Source: a virus
IMG/VR virus record: IMGVR_UViG_3300023184_000132
Location: 1 to 60,962 of that record
Length of the DNA stretch: 60,962 nucleotides
Direction: 5' to 3' (one strand)
Both the position numbers and the translations under genes were made by a program. Positions 1-8,817 of the stretch are shown one piece after another (the first letter of the stretch is position 1; each line of letters begins with the position of its first letter). Under the pieces are notes generated by a model. It was not told the origin of the DNA, did no database searches, and was given only the letters and a program-made list of their open reading frames with translations.

Positions 1-1
1 C

Positions 2-1507
2 AGCACCACTATTATTGTGGAGGACTCAAAAGCAGGATGGGCAAAGTCCTACAAGGAATTGGTGTCGCTCCTAATCGGTGGACAAATTCCTAAGTGGGAC
101 TTAACCAAACTTCGTCCTGCGGGCGCAAGATTGAAAACATTTGGTGGGCGTGCAAGTGGGCCAGGGCCTTTGGATGAATTGTTTCGTTTCACATCAGAAA
201 GTTTTAAGCGTGCAGCAGGACGCAAACTTACATCTATTGAATGCCATGATATTGTGTGTAAGATTGCGGAAGTGGTTGTGGTAGGCGGTGTTCGCCGTTC
301 CGCACTTATTTCACTGTCCAATCTGGCAGACGAAAAGATGCGTGATGCAAAAACAGGCGCATGGTGGAACGAGAATCCTCAACGAGCCCTCGCAAACAAC
401 TCTATTGCATACAAATCAAAACCTGATATCGGAATCTTTATGGAAGAGTGGATAAGTCTTTACAAGTCCAAGAGTGGTGAACGCGGCATTTTCAATCGTG
501 AAGCAGCCAGAAAAACTGTGGAGAAATTGGGTGATCGTCGTGATCCGAACCATGAGTGGGGCTGCAATCCTTGCAGTGAAATTTTACTGCGTGATCGTGA
601 GTTCTGCAACTTGTCCGAGGTTGTGGTTCGTGCTGATGATACAGAAGAATCACTTAAGCGCAAGATTCGTATTGCCACAATCTTAGGAACATTTCAGTCG
701 TCACTTACACACTTTCCGTATCTGTCCAGTGAGTGGAAACGGAACTGTGAAGAGGAAGCCTTGCTTGGAGTTTCTCTTACAGGTATCTTGGACAATCCGA
801 TGATGAGTGAAGTGTGTGAGGAAACAGAAACCCTTCTAGCACGATTGCGCGAGAGTGCAGTTGCGGTGAATCGAGATTTTGCACGGCGTTTAGGAATCAA
901 TCCTGCTGCTGCTATTACTTGTGTGAAACCGAGTGGCACAATTTCACAATTAGTGGACTCGGCAAGTGGTATTCATGCGCGTCATTCTGAATATTATATT
1001 CGCACAGTTCGTGCGGATCGCAAAGATCCCCTGTGTCAACTAATGATTGACAAAGGATTTCCGCACGAGCCTGATGTTACCAAGCCTGACTCGGTAGAGG
1101 TGTTTTCGTTTCCTATGCAAGCGGTTGGATCGGTTACACGCCGAGACATGACTGCATTGCAACACCTAGAGTTGTGGTTGCAGTATCAACGCCATTGGTC
1201 GGAACACAAACCGTCAATCACTGTAAGCATACGAGACCATGAGTGGTTGGAAGTAGGCGCATGGGTCTACAAAAACTTTGATGAGATTTCAGGAATTAGT
1301 TTTTTGCCGTATTCAGACCATACCTATCGCCAGGCACCGTATACCGAATGCTCTAAAGAAGAGTATGAAGCACTACAGGTTCGCATTCCTAAGGGCGTGG
1401 ATTGGAGTGACCTAAAGAACTACGAGAAAACTGATCAAACTACAGGCACACAAGAACTCGCATGTTCAGCAGGTTCGTGTGAACTTGTGGATTTGGTTAA
1501 GAGTTAA
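2..1507 (+). CDS. nrdJ: Class II (B12-dependent) ribonucleotide reductase, C-terminal part
   Basis: This enzyme reduces ribonucleotides to deoxyribonucleotides using adenosylcobalamin, feeding phage DNA synthesis. The gene is cut by the window edge. The frame is open from base 2 and reads family-like sequence (STTIIVEDSKAGW) before the first possible GTG at 17, so that GTG is not the true start. About 500 residues are visible. The NPCSEI motif (near residue 190) matches the active-site Asn-Cys-Glu motif of monomeric class II enzymes such as Lactobacillus RTPR. A PSGT motif follows, and the C-terminus has the Cys pair of ACSAGSC that re-reduces the active site. RTPR is about 740 aa, so roughly 240 residues lie upstream. 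A RuvC-like gene follows 15 bases later. Family assignment is firm; substrate level (NDP or NTP) is not resolved. Confidence 0.93.
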   Translation, partial: STTIIVEDSKAGWAKSYKELVSLLIGGQIPKWDLTKLRPAGARLKTFGGRASGPGPLDELFRFTSESFKRAAGRKLTSIECHDIVCKIAEVVVVGGVRRSALISLSNLADEKMRDAKTGAWWNENPQRALANNSIAYKSKPDIGIFMEEWISLYKSKSGERGIFNREAARKTVEKLGDRRDPNHEWGCNPCSEILLRDREFCNLSEVVVRADDTEESLKRKIRIATILGTFQSSLTHFPYLSSEWKRNCEEEALLGVSLTGILDNPMMSEVCEETETLLARLRESAVAVNRDFARRLGINPAAAITCVKPSGTISQLVDSASGIHARHSEYYIRTVRADRKDPLCQLMIDKGFPHEPDVTKPDSVEVFSFPMQAVGSVTRRDMTALQHLELWLQYQRHWSEHKPSITVSIRDHEWLEVGAWVYKNFDEISGISFLPYSDHTYRQAPYTECSKEEYEALQVRIPKGVDWSDLKNYEKTDQTTGTQELACSAGSCELVDLVKS

Positions 1508-1522
1508 GCACCTAAATAAGGT

Positions 1523-2050
1523 GTGAAGACAGTCGGTATAGATTATTCCCTATGCTCTCCGTGCGTTGCCGTAACCCACGATGGTGTCCATTACGAGGCA
1601 CACTACTTAACCGATACCAAAAAGTTCTTAGGCAATTGGAAATACGGCAATATCTCTGTTACAGGCTGGCAATACCCTGAATGGCACACACCAGAACAAC
1701 GCCATCACCTGCTGTCAGAATGGTCTGTGGCTCTCTGTAGTGACGCTGGCCGTGTAGTTATAGAGGATTACGCTATGGGTGCGAAAGGCAGAGTTTTCCA
1801 TATAGGAGAGAATTGCGGTCTCCTAAAATGGAAACTGTGGAATTTAAAAATTGGGTTCACAGTTGTGCCTCCTACAGTTTTAAAAAAGTTTGCCACAGGT
1901 AAAGGCAATTCTGATAAAGAAATGATGCACGAGGCGTTTGTCAAGCAGTTAGGTGTGGACTTGCGGAATGCTATGACGCCTGCAAACACAAGGGTAGGCA
2001 ATCCTGTATCCGATATTGTGGACTCAATCTTCTTGTGTCGTTACAGTTAA
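1523..2050 (+). CDS. RuvC-like Holliday junction resolvase (RNase H fold)
   Basis: Predicted metal-dependent endonuclease of 175 aa that would cut branched DNA during recombination-driven replication or before packaging. The RuvC/RNase H acidic set is visible: D7 in GIDYS, E81 in VVIEDYAMG, and D164/D167 in PVSDIVDS, with a conserved PPTVLKKFATGKG segment before the last pair. The start is GTG at 1523, with an AAGG stretch very close upstream. The gene converges on the next gene: its TAA and the TAA of the minus-strand neighbour share the palindrome TTAA (2047-2050). T4 itself uses endonuclease VII (gp49) for this job, so this is probably a functional replacement. Fold confidence is high; the exact substrate is inferred. 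Confidence 0.8.
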   Translation: MKTVGIDYSLCSPCVAVTHDGVHYEAHYLTDTKKFLGNWKYGNISVTGWQYPEWHTPEQRHHLLSEWSVALCSDAGRVVIEDYAMGAKGRVFHIGENCGLLKWKLWNLKIGFTVVPPTVLKKFATGKGNSDKEMMHEAFVKQLGVDLRNAMTPANTRVGNPVSDIVDSIFLCRYS

Positions 2051-2424
2051 CCTGTTGTGCCTATATCTATTTTTGTAATTTCTGGATACACGGTAATCAT
2101 TCCTTGACGCAACCGTTTAACAGTATACGGTTCAGGGCCAGAACTTAATCCGTGCAATTCCACATCGTAAAAATACACTCCTGGCTTTACCACAGAAGTT
2201 CCTGTTGCTCCTAATGCCACTTTAATGTTTCCAGTTGCACCTGTTATTGAAGCACCCAATCCAATAGCAGTGGATGACGAATAAAATTTACGCATTTGTG
2301 AAAACACAGCGTACCCTTTAGATCCTGAGGTAATTCCTTTAGTAGTTCCATCATCGTTGGTTGCTGTTAAAGAAAAGGAAAAGGTTGCCCCTTGATCCAT
2401 GTCGTAATTGATTGATACTGCCAT
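2047..2424 (-). CDS. Small virion protein with an Ig-like, BppU-type beta domain
   Basis: A 125-aa protein and the last gene of the long minus-strand tail operon. The N-terminal pattern (MDQGATFSFSLTATNDDGT, later YAVFSQMRKFYSS and VKPGVYFYDVEL) resembles small all-beta phage proteins that start with a 'dQG.tF.f.l...' strand, related to the N-terminal domain of baseplate upper proteins. It ends on the convergent TTAA shared with the resolvase gene. It directly follows the 174-aa fibre-associated gene with no gap, so it probably belongs to the fibre/baseplate set. Precise role unknown; membership of the tail cassette is inferred from fold and position. Confidence 0.6.
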   Translation of the reverse strand: MAVSINYDMDQGATFSFSLTATNDDGTTKGITSGSKGYAVFSQMRKFYSSSTAIGLGASITGATGNIKVALGATGTSVVKPGVYFYDVELHGLSSGPEPYTVKRLRQGMITVYPEITKIDIGTTG

Positions 2425-2949
2425 TTATGCTGTCCTTTGTGCTAAGTAATATTTGCAAGAAACTACAGATCCATTAAAATTACCACAAACGCCTCTGCTT
2501 CTCCACACACCTGGAAGTTTAGCATAGAACTCACTTTGTATTTCGTTGCCGTCTGCCCAATGAAATGCTTGTTGTGTATTAGCATCTTTACCACTACGAA
2601 TATACACATTATTTAGGATAGTGTTCACTCTTGGTCCTTTTTCCGTAAAAAGAGAATTACCCTCTTCTGCTGAACAGACAACCGACACAGAAATAATAGA
2701 GCCGACAGGGTAGTCAGAATCGTGTACAGTGCAAGTATCTGATGCTAGGCAAGGAGTTTGCAATGCAGAATCTCCTGCCTCTATACTTTGTTTGGTTTGA
2801 TTCGTTTGAGTTGTAATGATTTGTAGTATTTCAGATTTCCAATCCACTAAAATTTTCTCTGTTGCCGTCAGAAGTTTATGCACTTCTCCCTCTGTGTGCT
2901 TTTTTGCCTCAAACAAATAGGAAATATACTCTGAAGTTCTGTCTATCAT
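2425..2949 (-). CDS. Tail-fibre-associated protein, coiled-coil N-terminus
   Basis: A 174-aa protein. I choose ATG at 2949 (MIDRTSEY) because it overlaps the stop of the upstream 1160-aa gene as ATGA; a start six codons earlier would give a longer overlap. Residues 1-60 are helical and heptad-like (EGEVHKLLTATEKILVDWK). The C-terminal half is beta-rich with four to five cysteines, and the segment LPGVWRSRGVCGNF resembles the terminal domain of many phage fibres (LxGxWRxxG). It may be a short fibre or an adhesin cap. I do not recognise a named family. Confidence 0.55.
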   Translation of the reverse strand: MIDRTSEYISYLFEAKKHTEGEVHKLLTATEKILVDWKSEILQIITTQTNQTKQSIEAGDSALQTPCLASDTCTVHDSDYPVGSIISVSVVCSAEEGNSLFTEKGPRVNTILNNVYIRSGKDANTQQAFHWADGNEIQSEFYAKLPGVWRSRGVCGNFNGSVVSCKYYLAQRTA

Positions 2950-5900
2950 TTTAATAGTTCTTTCCAAGACTGTAATTCCATGTTGGTAGAAACAACTCTA
3001 TAGTACCAATTTACAGGAACAACACTTGTCAAGGTTACTGTTTCTGTGGAAGCCTCAGGAACAGACCATACGGATCTAGCATACGATTGTGTCACTGAGT
3101 TGCTAGAAATATATGCAACAGGATCAAAATCTTTACAGATGTCTGATAGACTAGAGCCTACTAAGAGTGCAGTTCCTGCATCGTTTCCTACAGAAAACCC
3201 ATTGCCACTTACAACTGCGTAATGTATTCCACCACTACCAGTGTGTAGTTTAGTTACACTAGAAGGAGTGAGCAGATTTGCAGGAACTCCTGTATAATTA
3301 TTTTCATCGCGTTCTCCTCCCCAAACCACAATAGATCCGTCCGATTTTAGTGCAATAGAAGATTCGTTGCTTGCAGCAACAGACACTATTCCAGAACCAG
3401 CACCAAGAGATACACCTAAAATTTGTGGTGGTGTGTTACCAGTTGCTATGGCAGGTGTTGCGTTTCTATCACCTGCACCATTGTATCCCAAACACTGTCC
3501 GCTTCGGTTTTGTCCCCAACAAACAACTGTTCCATCCGACTTGAGTGCAATAGTATGATACCCTCCAGCAGCAATGTCTATAACACCAGAAAGTGCTGCG
3601 GTTGGTACTGCGCCTTCTCCTAGTATGTTGCTTCCCCAAGAAACAACTGAACCGTCGTGTAATAATGCTACTGTGTGTGATTGACCTGCGGATATTTTAC
3701 GAACATTACCAAGAACATTACCACCAATTACCACGGGAGTAAGTCCGTCATAAGCTGCAGAAGTAATGGCAGATCCATTAAGTGCTGTTCCTCTACACTG
3801 GCCTTCAAAGTTTCTTCCCCAACACACAACAGTTCCATCAGTTTTTAGTGCACAAAAGTGTTGGCTACCAGCACTGATTGATGTAACATTAGATTGTGCT
3901 GCTACAGGAACAAGAACCAAAACACTCTCGATAGCGGTTGTGGGTATACCCCAAGCAACAACCGAACCGTTTCTTGCGTCACTAATTAATGCGGAAAGAA
4001 TGCTGTATGTTCCTGCCACACCAATAGCATTAGAAAGTGCTTCTGTTGGAACAGTTAATTGTTGACTATTGTTTTTTCCCCAAACTAAAACTTTTCCGTT
4101 TTTAATTGCCATAGTGTTCCAAGCTGATATTGCTACTTGAGAAATATTAGAAAGAGCTTCTGTGGGAACTATAGTCTGTCCAAAATTAAGTAATGTATCA
4201 GATAAAGGCACTCCCCAACTTGCCACTGCGTTGTTTACCACAAGAGCAGATTTACCCTTTAACGCAATACTTACAGGAAGGTCTAGTTCATTTGTATTAT
4301 GGTAAACACCAACAGATTGAGACGGCAACATTTCTGCAGTGCTACTTACTACTCTTTGAAGTAGTTTATTCTGCCACACACCATTTTGGTTTCTGTAATA
4401 CAAACTTAATGCAGCCGCAATTCTGGTTTGTAATAGTGTTAAATTTGGTTCAATAACAACAGAATACAACTGCAATACTGTTGCATCTGTGTATTTTTTT
4501 GCAAGGTCTATCCACAACAGATCTTCTGCATCAATAAAATCTTTTAGGTTTAGCAGTATATAATTGTCTGCGTTGTCCACATATATCTGAGATGCGGCTA
4601 CAGAACTTGTAGCAGGAACTTGGGACAGTATGATATACTGATTGTATACAGTTGCTCTAAAACCAGAAACCTGAGATAGAAAATTTAAATCTCTTGATCC
4701 AAGTGTTTCTATTGCGTTAACATGAAGATCTCCGTCTCCAGATTCTCCTGTATCTACACCTTGACATTCGTATACCTTGCATCCGCAAGCATCAATACTT
4801 ATTACTGTTGCAGTAAATCCAGAAGCACACTCAGGAGGAAGCGGACAGGGAGTAGGAGGTGTGGGTGTGCACGGCCCAATAATAAGATTGTGAAAAGAAC
4901 CTGCAGAAATAGCAGTAACACCAGTTTGTGCATAGGTGGGAGTCTGACAATTGTTTATATCTACAGTGCAACATCCAGTATCACAATGATCTCCCCAAGT
5001 AATAACTTTACCACCTTTTAGTGCCTGAGTGTGGTATCCATTAACAGATATTGCAGTAACCTCGGCAAAGGCTGTGCTTGGTACACTTGCGGCCGCACCC
5101 TGACCCCAACAAACAACTTGTCCGTTTTGTAGTGCACAACTGTGGAACGATCCTTTTGCAATAGCAGTAACACCAGAACCAAGATTTTTTACCCAATAGT
5201 CTCCTAATACACTAGACTTAATATTTTTTCTGTTACCATCGTCTGGTGATACCCAAACTGTTTCTTCTACTGTTCCTAATTGGTTTTGAATATTACTTCC
5301 CCAACCAATAACAGTTCCATCAGATTTTAAAGCAAGACAACCGTCTCCTTGAGCAGAAATTGCAATCACACCAAAAAGTGCTTCTGCTGGAACATTAAGT
5401 ACACCAGACCAAACATTATACAATTCATAATTTCCGTTACGCAGTACACGATTACCCCAAGCATACACCCTTCCGTTTTTAAGAGCAAGTGCATGACTAA
5501 ACGATATTGAAATTGCAGTGACACCACCAGTAGTCAGTTCTGTAGGAATTTCACTAATGCCTGTGCTGTATGGGTCGTCACCTGCTGCGCCCCAATAAAA
5601 AACTTTTCCTTGACTTAAAGCAAGACTACCCCAAGTTCCAGCTGCTATGTCTGAAACTATAGGAAGACCAAGAGGAACTGAGGATTGGTTTTGGGTGTCT
5701 CGACCCCAAGCAATAACTTTACCTGTATTTGTAAGAGCAAGACTGTGGTACGAGCCTGCCGAAATTTTAACAACACTAGAATCTACTGTTTTTGGTATGA
5801 CGCATTGGTTGTAGAAGTTCCATCCCCATGCGGATACAGAAACCGGCCCGTTGCAGGTTCTGTTGTTTCCTAATACTGATGGAATATTCGGACATTCACT

Positions 5901-6428
5901 GTCAGATCCGCCAATATAACCTCCACCACCTCCTGTACCACTAGAACTGAGCCACTGTGATATTCCTGCAGGATCTACTGGATCACTTCCATAGCAAAAA
6001 GTACACAATTCGCAACCTGGACATGCTCCGCATTGCGGCCCTAAGCAACTTTGTATTGAACTTCCATCAGGCTGTCCGTTTGCGTCTACTCCAAAAGGAA
6101 CAGTGCACGGACACCCACCGCCACCACCAGTAGTAGGATTACCAGTACAAACAGGACAAGTCTGACACCCTGTGGTGTAATCCGCACATGCTGCTTCATC
6201 GCAGGCTACGCAAACATCAAGACCTTTGGTGTTGTTTGTATTGGGAGTAAGTCTGCTAAACAGGTACTTGGATTGTACACTTCTTTTTAGTATATTTTTA
6301 TAGTCTGCACAAATTTCAGAATCTCCACCTAAATCCTGTGCACAATAAACACAAAGCCAACACTGTGTGCATTCTGTTGCTGTGCAGTCAAAACAGGTTT
6401 CGCAGACATCTGTATTGGTAAACGCCAT
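2946..6428 (-). CDS. Large tail protein with two RCC1-type seven-repeat sets and a Cys-rich N-terminus
   Basis: An 1160-aa fibre-cassette protein. Order of parts: residues 1-160, cysteine-rich (CETCFDCTATECTQC and similar); about 195-515, seven RCC1-type repeats each with an xxWG strand (SAWG, IAWG, FYWG, YAWG, IGWG, VCWG, ITWG) and a SAGSYHSLAL-like strand; 515-560, Cys/Pro linker; about 565-735, a module like the 281-aa neighbour (LHVNAIETLG, QIYVDNADN, AKKYTDA); about 735-1065, seven more repeats (ASWG, LVWG, VAWG, VCWG, VSWG, VCWG, VVWG); 1065-1160, a C-terminal domain also shared with that neighbour (SLSDICKDFDP, WYYRVVS, SWKE). RCC1 proteins are seven-bladed propellers, so two propellers are expected. 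A receptor-binding role is inferred from position. RCC1 repeats are rare in phage virions. Confidence 0.85.
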   Translation of the reverse strand: MAFTNTDVCETCFDCTATECTQCWLCVYCAQDLGGDSEICADYKNILKRSVQSKYLFSRLTPNTNNTKGLDVCVACDEAACADYTTGCQTCPVCTGNPTTGGGGGCPCTVPFGVDANGQPDGSSIQSCLGPQCGACPGCELCTFCYGSDPVDPAGISQWLSSSGTGGGGGYIGGSDSECPNIPSVLGNNRTCNGPVSVSAWGWNFYNQCVIPKTVDSSVVKISAGSYHSLALTNTGKVIAWGRDTQNQSSVPLGLPIVSDIAAGTWGSLALSQGKVFYWGAAGDDPYSTGISEIPTELTTGGVTAISISFSHALALKNGRVYAWGNRVLRNGNYELYNVWSGVLNVPAEALFGVIAISAQGDGCLALKSDGTVIGWGSNIQNQLGTVEETVWVSPDDGNRKNIKSSVLGDYWVKNLGSGVTAIAKGSFHSCALQNGQVVCWGQGAAASVPSTAFAEVTAISVNGYHTQALKGGKVITWGDHCDTGCCTVDINNCQTPTYAQTGVTAISAGSFHNLIIGPCTPTPPTPCPLPPECASGFTATVISIDACGCKVYECQGVDTGESGDGDLHVNAIETLGSRDLNFLSQVSGFRATVYNQYIILSQVPATSSVAASQIYVDNADNYILLNLKDFIDAEDLLWIDLAKKYTDATVLQLYSVVIEPNLTLLQTRIAAALSLYYRNQNGVWQNKLLQRVVSSTAEMLPSQSVGVYHNTNELDLPVSIALKGKSALVVNNAVASWGVPLSDTLLNFGQTIVPTEALSNISQVAISAWNTMAIKNGKVLVWGKNNSQQLTVPTEALSNAIGVAGTYSILSALISDARNGSVVAWGIPTTAIESVLVLVPVAAQSNVTSISAGSQHFCALKTDGTVVCWGRNFEGQCRGTALNGSAITSAAYDGLTPVVIGGNVLGNVRKISAGQSHTVALLHDGSVVSWGSNILGEGAVPTAALSGVIDIAAGGYHTIALKSDGTVVCWGQNRSGQCLGYNGAGDRNATPAIATGNTPPQILGVSLGAGSGIVSVAASNESSIALKSDGSIVVWGGERDENNYTGVPANLLTPSSVTKLHTGSGGIHYAVVSGNGFSVGNDAGTALLVGSSLSDICKDFDPVAYISSNSVTQSYARSVWSVPEASTETVTLTSVVPVNWYYRVVSTNMELQSWKELLK

Positions 6429-6429
6429 G

Positions 6430-7275
6430 TTATGTTACTTTACACTCTTGCCACGACAAAATAGTTTGTGGATTGCTAGAAGGAGTTATCAATCTATACC
6501 AATAACCAGAAGGAATTGATGCGTAAATATTGTAGGACGCAGAACCTGTTTGTTTCACCAAATTTAGTACGGAAGCCTGAGTGCCTGCGTCTGTAGAGGT
6601 GTTTGTTATTGGATCGTAATCCATTTGAATTAGGCTTAAATCTTTTCCTGTCAAAAGAGCAGCGTAATTGCTTGCGGAAGATCCTTGAAGGTTTACGCTT
6701 AATTGTAGTTCCGAAGCTCCTGAATTGTATCTAATACCAAATATGCTCCACAAAATATCCATCCGCATTTGTGGATCGTTTCCCATCGCCACCACGGTTG
6801 CGTCTATAGTCGCGTCTGTTATCTCTAACTCATGGGTGTTGGCGTTATCCAAAACTATTTCATCGTAATAATTAACGATAGCAGGAGGCGAGGAAGCAAT
6901 AGGTTTCAGGTAAATCCAGTCTCTAGACCAACCCGCATTTATCGTGTTTATAGTATCGTTTATAGTGGCAATAATTGTTGAGAAATTATTAGTTATAATT
7001 GTGTTTTCGCTGTTTGTGTACAGTTTTGCAATTTGTAGTGCTGCAGCATCTGCTGTCTGTGCGTAGGTCTTCAGGTAATTAGTGACTGCATTGTCTTGCA
7101 GATCTACATAAATTTTTGAAACTCCATTTGTGGTAGAATCTCCTAATCCTAATTGCGCTAGAGTAACAAAATGATTTGGTTCTGTGCCAGGAACTCCTGT
7201 TACTTGAGCAGCAATACTCACAGTTCCTAATCCTGGAGTTGCGGGCTTAATACTGTTTACTTGTAGTTCTGACAT
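6430..7275 (-). CDS. Short tail fibre protein, MSELQV family
   Basis: A 281-aa protein with the N-terminal signature MSELQVNSIKP shared with the next two upstream genes, probably the part that docks on the tail. Residues 50-110 contain IYVDLQDN and a helical stretch (ADAAALQIAKLYTNS) suggesting a trimeric coiled coil. The C-terminus has DLSLIQMDYDP and IPSGYWYRLI...SWQE, clearly related to the end of the 1160-aa protein. It has no metal-binding or enzymatic motif that I can see. It lies one base from the 1160-aa gene, so the two are co-translated. Role as a short fibre or receptor-binding protein is inferred. Confidence 0.7.
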   Translation of the reverse strand: MSELQVNSIKPATPGLGTVSIAAQVTGVPGTEPNHFVTLAQLGLGDSTTNGVSKIYVDLQDNAVTNYLKTYAQTADAAALQIAKLYTNSENTIITNNFSTIIATINDTINTINAGWSRDWIYLKPIASSPPAIVNYYDEIVLDNANTHELEITDATIDATVVAMGNDPQMRMDILWSIFGIRYNSGASELQLSVNLQGSSASNYAALLTGKDLSLIQMDYDPITNTSTDAGTQASVLNLVKQTGSASYNIYASIPSGYWYRLITPSSNPQTILSWQECKVT

Positions 7276-7276
7276 A

Positions 7277-8047
7277 TTATCCTCCTACAGGCAACCAAAA
7301 CATATTAATGTGTGAGGATCCTGTGCGAACTATCCTATAATAGTATCCTTTTGGAATTGGACAAAGTATGCTTTGTTGCCCGCCACCATCGTCATCTGAA
7401 GAGTGGTGCTGTCGTAAAGTTGTAGGTGGATTAGACCTATCCGCATATATCCAACAATGTGGCCACTGACCATAATCCCAGTTTGCCATAACAAAACCGT
7501 CGGTTGCTGCCTGAAAGATTCCGTCTCCAATAGCCACATAGTCTCCAAAGCCAGTTATTGGTACAGGAATACCAGCAATTTTTCCGTCTACATATGCTTT
7601 GTTTGCTAGTTGTGAGGATACCGTACATTGTGCTGCACACACAGGAACAGGAGAAAAGGTTGCAACTCCGTCAAATTGTGAAGTTCCTGTAAAAGCAGAT
7701 TTATACTTATGAGTAATCAATCCTGTGGAATCAATGGTAAATCTTTCTATACCATTAGTTCCTATCACCAAAGACTTGTCGTCTTTTGCAGATATTGCTG
7801 CTCGTTCTGTTTCTGTGTAACTTGTAAATTTAATAATGGAATCTCCTGTACTAGGAGACTGCGGCCCTTTTACTTTTACACCGTAACTTTCTGCAGAAAC
7901 AGTTACAATTTCAATAGAACCTTCGGCACGAATAGTTCCGTCAACAGTTAGTTTGTTTGTGCCGACTATTGAAGGCAAACCAACCTGACCGTTAATCTTT
8001 ACTGTTCCGCCTAAACCAGAAATTTCATTTACTTTTAGTTCTGACAT
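7277..8047 (-). CDS. Short tail fibre protein, MSELKV family
   Basis: A 256-aa paralogue with N-terminus MSELKVNEISGLGG followed by beta-rich sequence (TVKINGQVGLPSIVG, TLTVDGTI-like strands) typical of phage fibre shafts. Residues 75-115 (SFTSYTETERAAISAKDDKSLVIGTNG) resemble chaperone-free fibre repeats. The C-terminus IPKGYYYRIVRTG matches the 'tip' motif of the 281- and 1160-aa proteins. A strong Shine-Dalgarno site (AAAGGATAAAAA) precedes the start. It is probably an alternative or companion receptor-binding protein; the exact placement on the virion is unknown. Confidence 0.68.
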   Translation of the reverse strand: MSELKVNEISGLGGTVKINGQVGLPSIVGTNKLTVDGTIRAEGSIEIVTVSAESYGVKVKGPQSPSTGDSIIKFTSYTETERAAISAKDDKSLVIGTNGIERFTIDSTGLITHKYKSAFTGTSQFDGVATFSPVPVCAAQCTVSSQLANKAYVDGKIAGIPVPITGFGDYVAIGDGIFQAATDGFVMANWDYGQWPHCWIYADRSNPPTTLRQHHSSDDDGGGQQSILCPIPKGYYYRIVRTGSSHINMFWLPVGG

Positions 8048-8057
8048 TTTTTATCCT

Positions 8058-8807
8058 TTAAGATACTTTCATAATATAGTATAGTGCGTAATATGGTGGT
8101 CGGTTTTCGTGTGGCTGATCTCCACTACCTATGGTGGGCATAGGATTACCACTACTATCAACTGCGGTTCCTGTAGTTGCAACCATAGAACCAGAGTCTT
8201 GATATTCACCCCCTCCTGCATGTTTTTCTTGTAATTCTCCACCATTTTGCACCGATATAATTGTTGCTCCTGCTGTACTTGTAGCAGAACTCATATAAGG
8301 CGTTGGGGTTGTAGTGCCTGTGTAAACTGAACAAAATGCTCCATATTTGTGTTTATGATTTGTTAAATTTGTTATTGATGTTGGAACTTGTGATGCGGTT
8401 AGAGTTACTGTATTTGAACCACCTTTGTCACCGACGGTATACGACAATCCTGCACCAACAACGAATTTGTCCGTAAGATTTGGTGTGCCATTTTGACCAT
8501 TACAGATAGCCCATCCTGCAGGAACTAATGCCGCAGTTCCGCTCCACATAATAATTCCACCAACAGGGAATCCCAATCCCCATGCAGGAGGACTTCCTGC
8601 GCCTTGAGAGACTAACAATTGTCCTGCAGTTCCTGCGGATTTGGAAATTGAAGTTCCAACATACAAAGGGCCCATTATTGCAACAGTTCCTTGAGTAGTT
8701 ATTTCAAATTTGGAAACTTGTAACGAATCTGTAACTAAAAATCCAGGAGAAACAGTTACTTTGTTTCCAAATGCAGGCTTAATTGTTTCTACTTTTAGTT
8801 CTGACAT
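8058..8807 (-). CDS. Short tail fibre with phage tail collar domain, MSELKV family
   Basis: A 249-aa protein. The N-terminal MSELKVETIKPAFG is the docking signature of this cassette. The C-terminal half is a phage tail collar domain as in T4 gp12: GGIIMWSGTAALVPAGWAIC opens the domain, then PNLTDKFVVGAG, a histidine pair in NHKHKYG that in gp12-like fibres can help bind metal, and the closing strand RPPYYALYYIMKV. A strong Shine-Dalgarno sequence (AAAGGATAAAC) precedes ATG. It is probably a receptor-binding short fibre that assembles as a trimer. Confidence 0.78.
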   Translation of the reverse strand: MSELKVETIKPAFGNKVTVSPGFLVTDSLQVSKFEITTQGTVAIMGPLYVGTSISKSAGTAGQLLVSQGAGSPPAWGLGFPVGGIIMWSGTAALVPAGWAICNGQNGTPNLTDKFVVGAGLSYTVGDKGGSNTVTLTASQVPTSITNLTNHKHKYGAFCSVYTGTTTPTPYMSSATSTAGATIISVQNGGELQEKHAGGGEYQDSGSMVATTGTAVDSSGNPMPTIGSGDQPHENRPPYYALYYIMKVS

Positions 8808-8817
8808 TGTTTATCCT

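Noticed and set aside
17-1507. Ribonucleotide reductase starting at GTG 17
   Set aside because: In-frame codons before it read as coding and the protein would lack the N-terminal third; the gene is simply cut by the window edge.
1513-1519. CTAAATA before the resolvase as a late promoter
   Set aside because: The start codon follows within four bases, and the sequence overlaps the ribosome site; more likely chance.
2946-6428. RCC1 gene as eukaryotic contamination
   Set aside because: The repeats are inside one frame with phage fibre modules at the middle and end, and the gene is coupled to neighbours by ATGA overlap.
2946-8807. Diversity-generating retroelement acting on the fibre tips
   Set aside because: No reverse transcriptase and no template/variable repeat pair were seen in the window.
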